Assembly (NCBI RefSeq): GCF_000204055.1
Contig: NW_006768777.1
Span: forward strand, 446,057-510,056
Direction: 5' to 3'
DNA length: 64,000 bases
DNA from: Melampsora larici-populina 98AG31
Lineage: Eukaryota > Basidiomycota > Pucciniomycetes > Pucciniales > Melampsoraceae
Below the pieces are notes generated by a model, which saw nothing but the letters and a program-made list of their open reading frames with translations, was not told where the DNA came from and did no database searches. Position 1 is the stretch's first letter; each line of letters opens with the position of its first letter. The position numbers were made by a program, and so were the translations under genes. This document shows, in pieces, positions 33,280 to 45,790 of the stretch.

Positions 33280-35329
33280 TGAGTCTCTCAACCGGACACT
33301 GCTAATGTGGTCTTGCATAGCTGCAAGTTCTTGTGGGTTTTTTTGACCCTTCCACCACTCTACAAACACTTCTCAAATACGTGATTTGTATGCTAACAAA
33401 CTAGGTTAAACTTATGATTAGGGCTTTGTCACCCTCACCGAATCAACCGCTACCTGCAGATCTGCAGGTAATTCAAAGTTCCTCGCCGGATCACCAAAAA
33501 GTCAGCAGGAAGTTTGAAAATCTCCATCTCGGCAAAGTTTGATTATCTCCATATCGGAAAGGACCTCACAAAGTTAGTAATTTCCCTTTTGTTTCAACTT
33601 TCCTTCCGTTTCGACTTCGTTCCTTTATTCCCTTTCCCTTATATTCCTTTAAATCATAACACTAAAGGCACAACCCAGTTTCTCGGCGAAACTGGATTAA
33701 ACCCCTAAGTCCTTAACAAACTGGACGCCTAAGACTCCGCCCCCCTTAGGCTCAGCTGTTCCCGACCCCACCCCCTCTCTTCATCATCATCGAAAGAAAT
33801 CTAAAAAGTAAGCATCTAAAAACCCAATTTGAACAAGTTAAACTCCAATCAAAAAACCCAAAACCGAATCAACAAATAATCAAAACCCAAAACAACAACA
33901 AACTCAAGAAAAAATCATGATCATGAGGAAGGTGTAAGGATTGAAAGAGAATTAGGAAATCATTTTAAATCATATCATATCATTTCACAAGACAATTTTA
34001 TTTTCAGTTCGTAAGTGACTGTTTTGAGCTGATTGTTTCGAAAATCTATTTACCATTGTTTTGAAATCTTTCCATTAGATTTGATCCAGAAGAATAGCTC
34101 AGCCATTAAACCCACTCGAGAGTATTAGATCGAGATGTATAAAGGTGAAGATCTAAATCAAACCAAATCAAACAAGCTAGGGAGGAAGGAATCACATTTA
34201 TGATCAATTTCATTGTAAGAGTCAGTCAATTTTTTCCCCTCAATAAGCTTGCTCTGATTATGAAATATGAATATTTGTCTTTTTTCTGGAAATAGTGTTG
34301 TGGTTGTAACAATAGTATAGAATGATATACAAAAAGGAATTAAAAACGTTAGTAAGACCTAAAACTTGAAAGGTATTCATTCCCCTTATCATCTGGAAAG
34401 AAAACCATTTCTAACACATGTCAAACTGAATCTGATGAACAAAAGCACATGTTTTTAAATGTTACAAACAAATTATCACACGCGTTATCCGATCAAACTA
34501 GGTACCTGATCATGCAAATCCACTCATTAACTCAAGAATCAATGACTCACCAAGACTGAAACTCACCACCAAGGAAAACTTTTGAAAAACTTGATTGATT
34601 TCTTTAAAACATTAATCAATATATCACATCAAAATTTAATCTTATATGAAACTGAATTAATGAACTCATCACAAACTTATTTAGTTAGTATTACTACATC
34701 TTCTTTAAGCTTGATTCAACATACTTCTACCTTTGTTTGTTTGTTTGTTTGTTTGTTTAGTTNNNNNNNNNNNNNNNNNNNNNNNNNNNNNNNNNNNNNN
34801 NNNNNNNNNNNNNNNNNNNNNNNNNNNNNNNNNNNNNNNNNNNNNNNNNNNNNNNNNNNNNNATCTGAATATATCATCGTTCACAGAATACTGATTTGTT
34901 TTTTCTTCTTCTTTATAGTCATGGGTTCATCATACAAACCTGAAGTTTAAAACATAACACATTTATTGCTTCTGCTCATTTGAGAGATTCGATTTTATCT
35001 TATGGACATTCACCTATTCAAAGACAAAAACTGTGGATCAAGGTTGAAAAGATCATTGAAGGTAATTCGAATGTAAGAACTAAAGTTACAGAATCACGTG
35101 GTGAAAGTTTTAAAGTTTGGGAATGGATCGGTTTGTCCTTTTTTCAAATCTATCTCTGTTTCTCTTTATGATTTTAACTTATTATTTTTTTGATTTTCAT
35201 TGGGTGGGGTTTTTTCTAGGGAGTTATACGGGTGATTTGAATTTGAATTCATCACCTGTTGGGAAATATTCGGCTGGATCAAATCAAAAGTCAGTTGGGA
35301 ATGCAAAGGGAGAGCCAAGACTGCAAGAA
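33280..35329. other. hAT 1 interior, no intact gene; includes scaffold gap
   Basis: AT-rich DNA with a (TTTG)n tract at about 34733-34758 directly before a 100-N gap (34763-34862). A short open stretch at 34980-35130 (YGHSPIQRQKLWIKVEKI) may be decayed coding sequence of unknown origin. Confidence 0.5.
34763..34862. other. Scaffold gap (100 N)
   Basis: Exactly 100 unknown bases, preceded by a TTTG microsatellite. Confidence 0.98.
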
Positions 35330-36822
35330 AGTCAATTGAAGAAGACACCTTTCCTACGTGTCGGTAAAGAGTCAAGTCGTAGACGGCTTGGGTTTGTGAT
35401 TGAACAAATCGCACGTGGTGGACGAAGCGATAGGATCTTGAATCCACAGAATGAGCGATACTACAGCAAATTTGAACTGTTCTAACATTGATCTTAACAA
35501 TCTCAGACTGGTCGTGAACCTTCGGAACTTCCACAAATCGATTATGAGATGCTTGAGGGAAGTTTGAAGATGATTGAATGGCAGAAGAGAAAGTGTCAGT
35601 AGCAACAGCTATGAACTTGGGTGAGTCTGATCTTTTCCTCTCCTATATGCTTGACAGGATCAGTGTAGCTGATTCTTTTCTGATTGATTAGCGTATGACA
35701 CCATCCTACAACGTAAGCAAAAGAATCCGTTGTCGGCTTTCTTGCTTTTGCATGAACAACGTGATACGACGACTAAACCTCAGATGGCTCTGGTCATGAC
35801 TCGGGCTGAGGCCGCAAAGTAAGTACAGAAATGCGATTAAGATGGAAATTCTCTAGATCCGATTGACAAATTGTGTTTTTTTCAATAGTGTGCCGGTATA
35901 TACAATCGGTTGGGGCAAAGTCCATAGTCCCTCATGTCTTTGGCAACTTACAAATCATGCTGGCGGTACTTATACTTATGACAATGATCTGTATGAGATC
36001 AAGGATACACTTACAGGCTTTATAGGTGGCATGGTGAGCTTGACCCAGATCAATTGAAAAGATCCATACGTTTCTGATATCGTGCTTTTCAATCCACAGA
36101 TCTTGGTCGGAGCAACCAACGCCAAACTTCAGATCAGTGTACCATAACATCGATGGTTCAAGATGAAAAAAGTCACAGGTGTGATGACCTTTTTATTGTT
36201 AGCCAATGGACAACATGTGGATATCGATTTGGGTGAAATGTGATATGGTGAACGAAGAGAAATTTTAATGAAGCGAAGATGAGAGATGGTGCAGCTGGGC
36301 ATGATGCCTCATCACCAGGCGGAGGTCCAAATAGCCTTGGGTTTACTGGTACAGATGCATTCTTTATGAATAGTGTGGGAGGTTTGAAGGAGATTGGCCG
36401 CGATGGAGGATTAGGAGCACATGATTTTTATGATGCAGAGTTTGATCAACCAAGTGATGATGTACCTTGGTTGTAAGTCGATGCTTTGTATCGAGATCCG
36501 ATTGCAGCCAAGACTGCAAGCAGGCTGGTAAGACCAGTTCTGCTGAGCATCACCATTGTTCCACCTCAGCCCCTCGCCAATACTAGAGCATCTACCGGTA
36601 ATGAACAAGGGATTGTAAGGCAACGGATCAAGCTCCTAACCTCTGACTCACTCACTCAAGCTTTAGTCTTAGTATCACATCGTATGGAGAGGCAGGCAGG
36701 TTGTCTACTCGAGGAAACTCGGCACATTGTTCATACATTACTTGGTAATATACATCCTGGTAGTGAACGACCAAGGGTAAGTAGTCTAAAAAGAAAGAAA
36801 GCAGTAGAACAAAGACCATGAG
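35330..36822 (+). pseudogene. Decayed von Willebrand A-domain protein gene
   Basis: Fragments in order of a fungal vWA-domain protein family: KKTPFLRVGKESSRRRLGF (35336), a block at 35692-35820 (QRKQKNPLSAFLLLHEQ, MALVMTRAEAAN), after an intron VPVYTIGWGKVHSPSCLWQL and NHAGGTYTYDNDLYEIKDTL (35890-36030), NGQHVDIDLGEM-stop-YGERREIL (36205-36265), FYDAEFDQPSDDVPWL (36427), then VDALYRDPIAAKTASRL and RPVLLSITIVPP and a C-terminal helix region to 36822. Stops (for example the TGA after DLGEM and TAA after DVPWL) and frame changes break it. Intron-like GTAAGT...AG spacers persist, so it derives from genomic DNA rather than a processed transcript. It lies inside hAT 1. Confidence 0.68.
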
Positions 36823-37469
36823 AGAAGTCCTAACAGGATGTTTAGAAGATATTGAAACAGTGTTAGTTGTAATAGAAGATTTAGTCAGGATCATAGAAGA
36901 AGATGATGAAAATGAAACCAACATAGCTAGACATCAATTTGATTCATATGAACAAAATTTAGCTGCATAACAAGCAAATGTACTTGAAAGCCAATCATCT
37001 TGGACAGGTAGAACTTTGACTAAGAAAAGTTTTTGGAAAGCTGATCAATCTATGATGTTTTATTTAAAATGTATGCATTTGACTTGATATGTTTGGCTGA
37101 TTGATTGATTTGTTCATTAGGCATTACATTATATATACAAAGATAGTGTGGAAGGTTTTGATTGTGTTTTGAAAGTGTATATATCTGATACCTTTTATAT
37201 TGATACATTTTTTAAGAGGAATAGTTCAGGATGAATGATTTATATAACACAGGTTTTTTTATACTTTGTTTTGATTTCCATAGTCTTCTGTTTTTGTTTT
37301 TGTGATTCCGTCATTTACAACACCTTTTTTTGTTTTTGTTTTTGTTTTTGTTTCAATGTTTGCTTTTATTTTCTGTTTATTTACTTATTATTTTGTTTGA
37401 AATTAAGAATACTGATTTTAAATTTAAAAATGATCCTGATATGTATATGTTGAATTGTATGAAGTGTTA

Positions 37470-37682
37470 AACGTGCAGCAAAGCTTACTGTGAATCGGGA
37501 AGCGGATAAGGATGGGGATGAGGGCATTGAAGAAGATGATGAGCCTGTAGGAGTTGATGATGAGGCTCTGGACATTGGACCTGGTGCAGAGCAAGAAGGT
37601 GGTAGATCAGGAGCAGGAGAGAGATTACAATCAGAAATTCAAGATGGGTCTGAAGAAGGCTCGGATGATGATCAAGACATGG
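37470..37682 (+). pseudogene. Acidic coding remnant cut by a CACTA MITE
   Basis: Open stretch rich in Glu/Asp (EDDEPVGVDDEALDIG, QDGSEEGSDDDQD) interrupted at 37683 by the MITE and resuming at 38502 with GTAACAAGAAGG. Family unknown; low-complexity acidic protein. Confidence 0.4.
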
Positions 37683-38498
37683 CACTACACCAAATGTAAT
37701 CTTTACCCGGCGGTAAAGAAAACTACTGACATAGAAAAGTCCTGAGGCAACAGGAAGAGAGCTAAAAATCTGAAAAAATATGCACCTTGTTCCTAGATGT
37801 TGGGGCGTCATGATGAGTATTTTTTTGTATTTTACACGCAGATATTGGTTTATGTACTAACAATAAACGCTGAAAATCATCAAAAACTCACATGTAACAA
37901 TACCTGAAATTTGGGTCATGAGTATGAAGACAATATTTTGTGGTCTAAAAACTTCAATAACTTTTGCAATTCTGCTCCAAATAACTCGATTTTTGGTTCA
38001 TTCAAAAGCTGAACTATTCTCCTTCACACTTCATAATGTTAGTAAGGTGCCATCTAGTCATTTAAACACTCTACATATGTTCAAACAGTTCTGCATGAAT
38101 TGCTCTGTAGGATCTTTTTTAGACCAGCTACAGATGTGATGTCTCAATGAAAAATGTAGAGGAAAGGCTCACCTTTTTAATGCACTTCAAATCGAGTGAT
38201 TTGATTCAGAACTGCAAAAGTTATTGATGTTTGAAGATTCCAAAATCCTGTCTTCAAAGTCAAGGGCCAAATTTCAGGTATTGTTACAGGTGGGTTTTTG
38301 ATGATTCTCAGCCTTTATTGTTAGTACATTAACCAATATCTGTGTGTAAAATACAAAAAAATACTCGTCATGACGCCCCAACATCTAGGAACAAGGTGCA
38401 TATTTTTTCAGATTTTTAGCTCTCTTCCTGTTGCCTCAGGACTTTTCTATGTCAGTAGTTTTCTTTACCGCCCGGTAAAGATGACATTTTGTGTAGTG
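37683..38498. mobile_element. CACTA MITE, 816 bp
   Basis: Termini CACTACACCAAATGT and its inverse (ACATTTTGTGTAGTG at the right end), flanked by TGG on both sides (37680-37682, 38499-38501). The arms pair for more than 250 bp with few mismatches, making nearly a full foldback. No coding capacity. Sequence unlike the CACTG MITE at 14037. Confidence 0.9.
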
Positions 38499-38501
38499 TG
38501 G

Positions 38502-40897
38502 GTAACAAGAAGGTTTCTAGACCTTCAGCAATTGAAAAGCAAGGGTGATTTCTGATTATATTTCTTCAGATGAAGAAGAGAAAGAGGAAGAATCTACACC
38601 AATCAACAAGAAAATCCAAGTCAAAGTAAACAACAAGCAGTGAAAAGATCAAAAGTAGCTACTAAGAATCCTATGACTATTAAATAAGGAAGATCAAATG
38701 AAATTTTAGAAAGTGAATTGTCAAATGGAACCACAACAAATAAAGATCATCCACATTCAACAAAAAGAAGAAGTCAAAGTAGTCAACTTGGATGTGTTTC
38801 AATTCCAAATAATTCACCTTGTAATTCAATTAATCACTCATCTTCTTAACAAACTCGATTAAATCACAGATCTCACTTGTTTCTGTTATGATCCCTAATT
38901 CCAGGAGGAAAAGAAGTGATCAGAATGATAATGAGATGATGATGAAGTAAATGAAACAGTTGAATTTGGAATTGAAGAAAGTGAAGGTAGTAACAAACAA
39001 AAGGTTGGGAATGGAAAAGCAAAAGGAAAGGGAGTTCAAAGGAGCGATGATCAAGAAGAGGAAGATGATGATGATGATGATAATAGATCTGGAATTAGTT
39101 TGGCTGAAGCTAAACGTTGAGATCATAGAGTAGTAAAGAAATAAAAAGAGGAAAAAAATGGGTTCATGGCTTTACGCTTTGAGGGGGTTTGTCGAATTTA
39201 TTTTTGTTATATTAGACTTGTTCAAATATCAAAAAGAAATGTAGAGGAAAAGATTGAGAGCGCAAAAATTACAACTTTGTTATTGCATACAGCCTGTGCA
39301 TGGAGTGTATGAGATGTACAAAGCGAGAAGAAGCGAGTCAATTTTTATTTGACTCTCAGATTAGAAAATGGAAAAAAATCTTGGTTTTTATCCCGTAGAA
39401 TTTATTAGTGTTTCATGATGTACTGGAAAAGGTAGTAGTTTATTCTTATATAAAGTATATATATTTATAGCATCTAATGACACATAGATTTTTTTTTGTA
39501 TGTTTCATTGATCTTTTTGAAAAAAGGGAAAAGAGGATGTGATTTTATATAGTTCTTATTGAAAAAATTGGTATGCTTGGTATTTTGATTGAGTTTTCAA
39601 AAAAAGAAGTGATGGTATAATTGTAGATTTGGGTTTGGATGAAGTTTTAATATGATATGATGTGATATAATTCTTTCTGAAAAGAACCTAATGAGAACAA
39701 GCTTGACTTTTCCATTCTTGCACTTTATGGGAGTGCAAGTCCAGGTTTAGCTGAACCAATTCTTATTCAACAATGTACACTCTTCCATTTCCTCCACAAT
39801 TTTTGAAGATATCAGAATTCAAAGGTTTTTTTGAATTCGGTTTGTGAGCCTGAGGCAAATCTCATGTAGCGCTTGAAGTTGAACAAGTGAGAGTCATTCC
39901 AGGGATTATCCAGAGCCGTGCCTCAAAATATTACATACATCCGCGGCAGAGACAACTTCAGGTAGCATTCAATTTCAAACTCAATGAGCTGTAAGCCAAA
40001 CTCTTTTCATCAGATGAGTGAGTACCATCTACAGAGGTTCATCACACGTTGTGTTTGGGCAAGTGATTCATGAGGAAAAATGGGCCTGGCAACTGGATTT
40101 TACTCACACCAACTGGTTTGCAAGACTGCTTTAATATGCCTCAAGGCTTGTCATCTTGATTTATATTGCAGGTTAGAATAATGGTCACAGCCTTAGATAG
40201 TTGCAACTTTGTAAAACCCAAGTGATATTTCAGGTGAGGAATCAAATGCTAAGCAATTCCTTTATTATGCCGCAATGATCACGCAACACAGTTTGACACC
40301 CCTTGAGATCTACTCTGATTAAAATAGGTATATAATTATTATTCTTTCAACATTGTTGTACCCCGCCTTTCTTGAGGTTTATCACCAGAGTAATAGACTG
40401 ACTTGGAATTTCTCTGAACTATCAGAGGAGCTTCTATCTCCATATGTTCATATCCTTGGGAACCAAACACTGTATAGATCCCCAGACTCACAAGAACACA
40501 AAAGTAAATTGTCTCAAACTCAAAGACATCATTGTGGGTTTGGCAGGGTGGGTGATCATTGCCACAACTCAACATTAGGGCTTGGTGAAGCAGGAGCAAT
40601 ATAACTGGCAACTAAGCTAAGTAAATGGAACATGGGAAGCAGTGGGAGCTGAATAATTTAACTAAATAAAGCTGTACACTGCCATGGATCAAAGGAACTA
40701 CATTTGCACTACCACATGACAGAGGAAGCAGGTCAAAACAGGTATCTTGAGTGCAATGCCACAGGCCACTATTCAGTGGTTGCACCTACCTAAAAATACA
40801 AATCCCTAGCCGCGGCGCCCGCCGCTGATTTGCTAGTTCCCTTCTACATCCCATTATTACGAGTTATTACCTTATCTTCCCTTATTAGTTAAATTCC
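38502..40897. other. hAT 1 interior with decayed low-complexity coding
   Basis: From 38580 to 39130 there are stop-riddled stretches rich in Glu, Lys and Asp (DQEEDDDDDDN near 39045, then ISLAEAKR), perhaps the remainder of the acidic remnant before the MITE. From 39130 to 40797 I see no supported feature. Confidence 0.4.
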
Positions 40898-41065
40898 CTT
40901 ATATATTCCCTTAAATATATGAAAGTTTCCCTACTCGTCGAATCATTAGTAGTTACTTTATTCCCTTTACCTTTCCCTTAAATTCCCTTATATATTCCCT
41001 TAAATTCATGAAAGTTTCCGTACTCGTTGATTCATTAGTAGTTATCGATTATCCTTTCTTAATTT
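40898..41065 (+). repeat. Tandem ~87-bp repeat upstream of the hAT transposase
   Basis: Two diverged copies, each with CCCTTATATATTCCCTTAAAT, then ATGAAAGTTTCC and ATTCATTAGTAGTTA (about 40899 and 40986). They sit in the presumed promoter/leader of the transposase gene. Confidence 0.7.
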
Positions 41066-41119
41066 GATCTATTTCTTAAACTCGTCTTGTGTTCTTTTCT
41101 TCAAGAATTCTTACTCAAT

Positions 41120-43606
41120 ATGTTTCATTATCGCTCGTCGTTTAGTACTTTTATCATGTCTCAAGGCAACACTAGCGAGGTTCTTTCACGAACCACCACT
41201 GTTGATTTAACCTCTGAGCCGGATGCTGCTAATTCCACGATTTCGGATGCCGCCCTTCGTTCAGCAAGCTATGTATGGATTCACTTTGTCAAGCTACAAA
41301 ACCGTAAGATCAACAAATGTCGTGTTATTCTTCCTGACGGAGCCACCTGCGGCAAGGAATTGAAGCGCGACAACACCGGAAGTACCAAATTGATGAAGAA
41401 TCATCTCGAGATGAAACACGGAATCCGAGATGCCAATCTTCCAAAACAAACTGACATACTTGCTGCATTCAAGAAAGTGAAGACTGATCATATGGTAAGT
41501 AATCTGTCTTTCCGTTGACCTCAAAATAGTTCACTGACCGTTTGTTTGTTTATTAGCGTGTTCTTGATGCTACTAGCCTTATGACAGCAGTCTCGTACTT
41601 CCTTGCCGACTGCGACCTTCCTTTCTCTGTTGTCGATCAAAAATCCTACCGAGAACTCTTGACTCTGTGCAATCAGCAAGTTAATGGCATGCTTGTTAAA
41701 AGACACTCTATTGCTCAACACACTTGCAAGGTTTATTATTATTATGAAGAATACATCAAAAAGCAGTACTTGTCCGTTTCCCCAGCTATAGCTATTACTC
41801 AAGACGCTTGGACATCACCCAACAATGTCCCCTACATGTCACTCACTGGCCATTTTATCACGAACGACTGGAAGTTGATGGACATCACGCTTGGTATTGC
41901 CAAAATCAAGGGTAAGATTTCTTTTTAATTTTTATATTTCACAATTTCACTCGTACATTCCTTGAACTGACTCATCACTTTCTTTTCCCAGGTGCTCATG
42001 ATGCGAACACGTTTGCCAATATAATCCACGAGTATTTGACCAAATTCAGCCTTACTCGAAAGTTGACTGGTATGACAGCAGACAATGTTGGTACAAACGC
42101 TGCCATTGGTCGAAAGCTCAGCACTTTACCTGAAATAACATTTGATCATACGACTCAAGTCCACGGATGTGTCGCGCACGTCATCAATCTAGCAGCCAAA
42201 GAAGGCCTCAAAGAATTCGGCGAAGTTACTGACTTTGAAGAAGGGCAACATCCATCTAACTCGATGGACGTGCGCAACCTTGTAGACCCTCCGGATGTTC
42301 ATCTATTTGATCTCAAAACGATTTATGCCCGGTGCCATGGACTCGTCAAGACAACCCGGTCCAGTCCCCAGCGTGCTCAAGCTTTTGCCAACGTTGTCAC
42401 AATGGTTCAACAGCTTGCTGACACACTTGACAATGACGATACTCCTCGCGTCGTCGATCCTTGAGACTTGGACGCGGTTGATTACATGATGCAGGACTTG
42501 AACCACGAGGAACCTCAAGCTACGCCAAAACCTCGTGACGGTGCTGCGAATCGATTGGTGCCTGATGTCCCCACCCGATGGAATTCCTCTTATCATATGT
42601 TCCGAAGGATGCTCCGATTACGTCAAGCTTGTGATGAATTCTGCAAAGCCCAAGATTTCAAAAAATTTGCTCTTTCACCCGCTGAGTGGGACTATGTAGA
42701 ACAGATGTGTGATTTCTTAGAACCACTTAGTGCAGCAACTGAGATGCTTTGTCGATCCAAATTCCCAACAATGCAACAAGTAGTGCCTATGTACATTGTG
42801 GTCATTCAAGGACTCAAATCGGTCAGTATCATCTATTCTCTGCCCATCTTCACTCTATTTGAAATATTTCAACTAATGATAATGATTTCATATCACAGGT
42901 GGCTCAGAAATACGATCACAATCAATTAATTCCTGCGTCGAAGAAGATGATTGTGAAGTTGGAAGAGTACTTCAAGAAGGTCCTTTCAAAACCAGGCCCA
43001 ATCTGTGCCACTATTCTCGATCCTCGTCTCAAACTTCAATACTTTCAAGTAAGTCATGCCGCTATTCTCATTTCATCTATTTAGTATGTACTGATATAAC
43101 TTTCAAAATAGGACCGAGAATTTATTATGAGTGATTATGATCTACTCTTGTCAGACATCAGAGGGATGTTTGAAAACAAAGCGAGGAAGTTTGAGGATGT
43201 TGTACCCGAGGTTCAAGAAACATCAACCAGAAGGCCTACCGCTTCAACTCATCAGTACTTTGATGATGCGATATACGGAGATCGCAACAACAATCGTGAT
43301 CGATCTATTGCTACTGAGATCAGTCGCTATTTGTCCGAGCTCACCGAACCACGAGAGTCAGATGTTTTGGCCTTTTGGAAAGCACGTGAGGACATCTATC
43401 CTGCGCTCGCCAAGATGGCCATGATCTTTCTAGCGATTCCAGCCACCAGTTCTCCCTCCGAGGGGGTTTTTAGCAAGACTAAGAACATCTTAGGCCCTCA
43501 ACGTGCTTCCCTCTCTTCTCTTAATGTGGAGGTGCTTTTGTGCCTTAAAGATTGGTACCGTTCCTTTGGTCCTTTATTTATTGTAGATCGCGAGGAGGAA
43601 TCTTGA
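41120..43606 (+). pseudogene. hAT transposase, one nonsense codon
   Basis: Exons 41120-41494, 41557-41911, 41992-42821, 42899-43048 and 43112-43606 join in frame (introns 62-80 nt). An N-terminal BED-type zinc finger (Cys in NKCRVILPDGATCG, then HLEMKH) binds the element ends. The catalytic region includes TQDAWTSPNNVPYMSLTGHF and MTADNVGTNAAIG, and the middle has VPTRWNSSYHMFRRM. The C-terminal hATC dimerisation domain reads LAFWKAREDIYPALAKMA and IPATSSPSEGVFS. An in-frame TGA at 42462-42464 (PRVVDP-stop-DLDAV), where Arg CGA fits, truncates it. ATG 41156 (MSQGN) is an alternative start. Everything else looks intact, so inactivation is recent. Confidence 0.87.
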
Positions 43607-43729
43607 AATTCTGCTTTCCAGCAACTAGTTTTTGTTTTTTCTTTGTTATTTTCACTGTCTCCTGCCTGTCTTCCGCTCTGCTGTTATCTACCATACAAGA
43701 CACAAGATTTAAATCCCCTGAAATGCAAT

Positions 43730-43895
43730 TATCCGCCGGGTTACCCAGCGGAACTTAGGTTTTCCCAAACTCTTGCCTGGACCCCGACTCGCGGGGATCC
43801 CCGAACCCTTGCCCGAAGACCGGACCGAACGGGTTACCCGTCGAGTACCCGGTCGGGGAGCTTCTTCGGGGCTCGGGCTGAACTGCTCAGGCTGA
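43730..43895 (+). repeat. Right subterminal GC-rich region of hAT 1
   Basis: Contains ACCCCGACTCGCGGGGATCC and GTTACCCGTCGAGTACCCGG, shared with 54345-54435; ends ...CTCAGGCTGA at 43895. A near-terminal GGCTGAACTG is repeated twice. Confidence 0.75.
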
Positions 43896-44995
43896 ACTGT
43901 GGAAGCCGAGGGAGCGTAAGCGTATCAGTCTCTAGGGAGACAATAGACGACCGAAAGACAACCAAGAGACTAAGTACCGAGTAGACACTGAGAGACACCA
44001 CTACCCGCAGACACAAGCACCAAAAGAGATGCATCTCAAGAATGTAAGATGCATCCCAGGGATGCAAAGTCTGATAGTCACCTTTTATGGATAATCAAGG
44101 GAGGGGTTATAGTAATGAATGTTGAACTCTTCAACTCAAGTTGAACTCTTCCAGCGAGTTCACTGACATCTCATTGACCCTCAAACATCACGATGTGGAA
44201 GTTATCAACAAGCTTTCCAATCCTTCAGAACCCGCTTGATAGGCTCCCCTATCCAAGACCAGGCATCCTCACTGGTTTTGGCTGCCCAACGTGTTACAAG
44301 ACCTCAACAAACAACAAGCAACCTTTGGAGTATACAAAACGCGACTAAATCTTCAAATTGCAGATTGTCCCATATCGCTGGGATGGATTTCAAGCGGTTG
44401 GCAATGCTTTTGAAAAGCATGATTGCAAAAGATAGAAGAAAACGAAAACGATAGCGACGAGGTTGGATGGGATTCGACTGCGAGTCGGATAAACGCAGGG
44501 GTATGTATGTACTGCTTCAGAGCATCTCCAACGCGGCTGAATCCGAAAACACATACAGGTAATTTATCTCCTCGGCTGGACAGCTGTATTTTTTATTCAG
44601 CGACAGCGCCCTCCAGCGCACTACTGAAGTTCATGCTCAATACCTCTTGAGGTTCAACCCACGTCACCCAAAGTCCCTTTTTGTCCAGACGTGAGCAGCC
44701 ACCTACCGATCTTATTATCACAATACGTAACGAGTTCGACGTATGGACAATCGTTTTAGTCATCAATTGGTCAAAAACCGTTGGGATACTGGGATTCAGA
44801 ATATTTGGCCAGGTCAGCAAATTTGCTGACCTGGGCCTGGGATTGTGTCAATACCCAAAAAACAAGTTCGCACCATGGGTCAGGTGTGAGACCTTGCCCT
44901 CGGCGCTGGAGGAGGATTTTCTGAATAACGCCTGTACACGTTACATTTTTGACATAAACGTAACCTTTAGTCATTCAGATTGGGGCGCGTTGGAG

Positions 44996-45381
44996 TGTAA
45001 AGGACTAATAGTCCTCACTCGAAGGAATCTCTTGAAGGCTCTTTCTCGGAGGGAACTGAGGATCAAATGCCACGTAGTGGACTTTGGAGTTTCTAGAACC
45101 AACGTATAACTTATATTTCTAGCTCTAGCTCCAAAGATAATGAATACGAGATCAGCTCGAATTCCCTAAGGGAATGAGAAATACAATGATGATGAAATGA
45201 AATAGAAAGAAAGTATATATAGCAAGTGCTCACCTAGCTCCAAAGATAATGAATACGAGATCAGCTCGAATTCCCTAAGGAGCCAGGATTGCGTGCGAGG
45301 AAACAGAATGAAATATGAAAAGAGGTTAAGTCTTAAGTCTAGGTATCTGTACTACTAAGTAATGATGTGTACATCATTACA
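44996..45381 (-). repeat. Gypsy 3' LTR
   Basis: 386 bp, TGTAAAGGAC...CATTACA. Holds a 44-bp internal direct repeat (AGCTCCAAAGATAATGAATA onward, twice), a short palindrome AGGACTAATAGTCCT at one end and an inverted pair GTAATGATGT/ACATCATTAC at the other, and a TATATATA motif. Confidence 0.93.
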
Positions 45382-45393
45382 TTCTCCCCCCCT
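45382..45393 (-). promoter_or_regulatory. Gypsy polypurine tract
   Basis: On the element strand AGGGGGGGAGAA directly before the 3' LTR. Confidence 0.85.
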
Positions 45394-45790
45394 ACAAAAG
45401 GCTTTATGTAGGTATGCGACGTGAGATGAGCATGGAGTGGGGGAAAATGGATGAGAGGTGTAAGAGAGAGAAAGAAAACAAAAGGTGATAATCAAGGCTA
45501 ATGCGGTCGGGGTCCTGTTGAGGTAAAGTGTGTTGACCCGTGAAGTTGACAAAATAAGCAAAAGAAAAAATGAAAAAGAGAAAAAAGGAAAAGAGAGAAA
45601 AAAAGATAACGAGAAAAAAAACAAGAGAAAAAGCAACAATGGAAAACCAGATGTCCGCCAGTCAAATGTCGCCGTATGGTCTGTAAAGTGATAGTATGCA
45701 AAGGTCCAATTCGATGCTCACAGCGTGGCCAAGGTAATGCTTTTACAACAACGACGTAGAAGGCCCGGCGGTGCATACAAAGGTGAGAAC

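Larger units (their letters stand above)
31066..43895 (+). mobile_element. hAT transposon 1 in the Copia right LTR
   Basis: Eight-base duplications ACTGTGGA flank it (31058-31065, 43896-43903), the hAT hallmark. Termini are (C)CAGCCTGAGC at the left and its inverse with T at the right. Both ends are GC-rich with CCCGTCGAGTA/GACCCCGA-type subterminal motifs, shared with 53952-54435. A hAT transposase lies 290 bp from the right end. The body is large because it includes two CACTA-like elements and a decayed host-type gene. A scaffold gap at 34763-34862 lies inside, so the interior could be rearranged, but both termini and the duplication are outside the gap. Confidence 0.8.

Noticed and set aside
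40339..40611. 90-codon minus-strand frame in the hAT 1 interior
   Set aside because: No recognisable family motif, and the surrounding DNA is stop-rich on both strands.
43730..43895. Possible tRNA or structured RNA in the GC-rich block
   Set aside because: The same sequence recurs at other hAT ends as subterminal repeats; no cloverleaf or promoter boxes recognised.
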